Below are positions 4,934 through 5,453 of a stretch of DNA of 5,453 nt, piece by piece (position 1 is the first letter of the stretch; every line of letters starts with the position of its first letter). A model generated the notes under the pieces. The model was not told the DNA's origin. It did no database searches and saw only the letters and a program-made list of their open reading frames with translations. The stretch is from PLA5 sp040901705 (GTDB lineage: Bacteria; Planctomycetota; Planctomycetia; Pirellulales; PLA5). Both the position numbers and the translations under genes were made by a program. The DNA lies in contig JBBDYI010000113.1 of assembly GCA_040901705.1 (NCBI GenBank), forward strand, positions 1-5,453, written 5' to 3'.

Positions 4934-5453
4934 CTATTCGTCGGCGACCTTCGTGGCGTCGGCGATGATCGCAGCGATGGCCTTCTCGTTCAATCCGCCG
5001 GCCTTGACCGCGTGATTGGCCGTGACCGTCTTGTCGCGATAGACCATGACCGTCACGTCGGCGTCGGGATTGATGTTGAAGTTCTTCGACGCCTTTTCGG
5101 TCGTCAACGCCAGGGCGACGTTCGTCACCTCGTTCTTCTCGGCGAACTTCGCGATGTCTTCCTTCGCCTTGTCGGCGTCTTCCGCCACGATGTTGACGAC
5201 GGACGTCAACTTGCTGTCTTTCTTTTCCGCGACGAGCTTGTCGAGCTTCTTGACCAGACTGGCCAAGTCGGCGGCGTTGTTCTTGGCGAACACCATCACC
5301 ACCGGGCGATCGCCCAGCCGTCACGTGTAGCACAGCTTCTGTCCGACCTGGACGCCGTCTTCGGCGCCGGCGCATTTTTCGGTCGTGTACGTCGGCACGC
5401 CGTCGCCAACGGCGATGCCGCTGGAAAAGTCGGCGGCGTTGGCGCACGCCGTG
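4934..5453 (-). CDS. Secreted thioredoxin-like protein, candidate selenoprotein with in-frame TGA (5' end beyond window)
   Basis: One frame runs from the window edge to the TAG at 4936-4934: 43 visible codons, a TGA at 5323-5321, then 128 codons. The left part reads TACANAADFSSGIAVGD, which looks like the end of a signal peptide (ANA before ADF) or possibly a lipobox cysteine, then TYTTEKCAG, GQKLCYT, and after TGA RLGDRPVVMVFAKN. The rest has a thioredoxin-like alternation: strand VVMVF, helix DLASLVKKLDKLV, strand SVVNIV, helix DKAKEDIAKFAEK, strand VALALT, strands DVTVMVYRDKTVTANHAV and a final helix EKAIAAIIADATKV. From memory, planctomycete relatives carry LCYRCKxGxRPVV here, so TGA stands at a cysteine; this makes C-x13-C-x2-U. 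The visible first 43 codons have G or C at the third base in 37 cases, like a live gene. Re-initiation at GTG 5302 or ATG 5296 lacks a ribosome site and would lose the cysteine motif. Alternatives are a Cys-to-stop mutation or a sequencing error. Confidence 0.8.
5295..5310 (-). promoter_or_regulatory. Candidate bacterial SECIS hairpin downstream of the in-frame UGA
   Basis: In the mRNA, AUCGCC and GGUGAU pair as six base pairs (one G-U) around a CGGU loop. The loop lies 17-20 bases after the UGA and has G at its second position. This fits the known bacterial SECIS pattern: loop about 16-37 bases downstream, with a G among its first two bases. A competing and more GC-rich fold, CUGGGC/GCCCGG around GAUC (5302-5317), puts the loop only 10-13 bases after UGA. 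The call is sequence-based and moderate, since short hairpins are common in such GC-rich coding DNA. Confidence 0.45.

Noticed and set aside
4934..5302. The rightmost gene as a complete 122-residue protein starting at GTG 5302
   Set aside because: No Shine-Dalgarno site precedes it, the start cuts into the first strand of the fold, and the same frame continues upstream past one TGA with matching motif and codon bias.
5294..5453. Frameshift as the cause of the interrupted rightmost gene
   Set aside because: Both halves are in the same frame, so no insertion or deletion is needed; only a single stop codon interrupts it.

Overview
This is a GC-rich bacterial window that looks planctomycete (Pirellulales-like). 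That is an inference from protein style: a secreted 503-residue protein combining DGxxIxG / FGxLxVP repeats, a HEAT-like helical pair and a jelly-roll-like middle region, and a secreted thioredoxin-like protein with an LCYxC-type motif. Both are types I associate with Planctomycetes from memory. No search could be run.

Layout, left to right. Positions 1-608 (minus) hold the N-terminal two thirds of an NtrC-type response regulator, cut by the window edge. Positions 609-1049 are a divergent intergenic region with a good sigma-70-like promoter and two short palindromes. Positions 1050-2339 (plus) hold a complete type II citrate synthase with all catalytic residues. Positions 2399-2794 (plus) hold a small protein with an N-terminal membrane anchor. 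Positions 2795-3000 are a convergent gap. Positions 3001-4512 (minus) hold the secreted 503-residue repeat protein. Positions 4513-4933 are a structured intergenic region containing a clear intrinsic terminator that faces the gene to its right. Positions 4934-5453 (minus) hold the last gene, cut at its 5' end by the window edge.

The most striking feature is in the last gene. One reading frame runs from the window edge to the stop at 4934 and is interrupted only by one TGA (5321-5323). Both sides are in the same frame, have strong GC3 codon bias and read as one continuous protein. The TGA falls at the second cysteine position of a C-Y-T-x motif just before a conserved-looking RxGDRPVVMVF strand, giving C-x-x-U if UGA encodes selenocysteine. 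A small hairpin with a CGGU loop lies 17-20 nt downstream of the UGA, which fits the usual geometry of a bacterial SECIS. This makes it a candidate selenoprotein of a secreted thioredoxin-like family. The alternatives are a sequencing error or a nonsense mutation.

The genes do not form an obvious single pathway. The response regulator and citrate synthase are divergently transcribed and could share regulatory DNA. The two minus-strand genes on the right both appear to encode exported proteins, but the terminator between them suggests they are separate transcripts.
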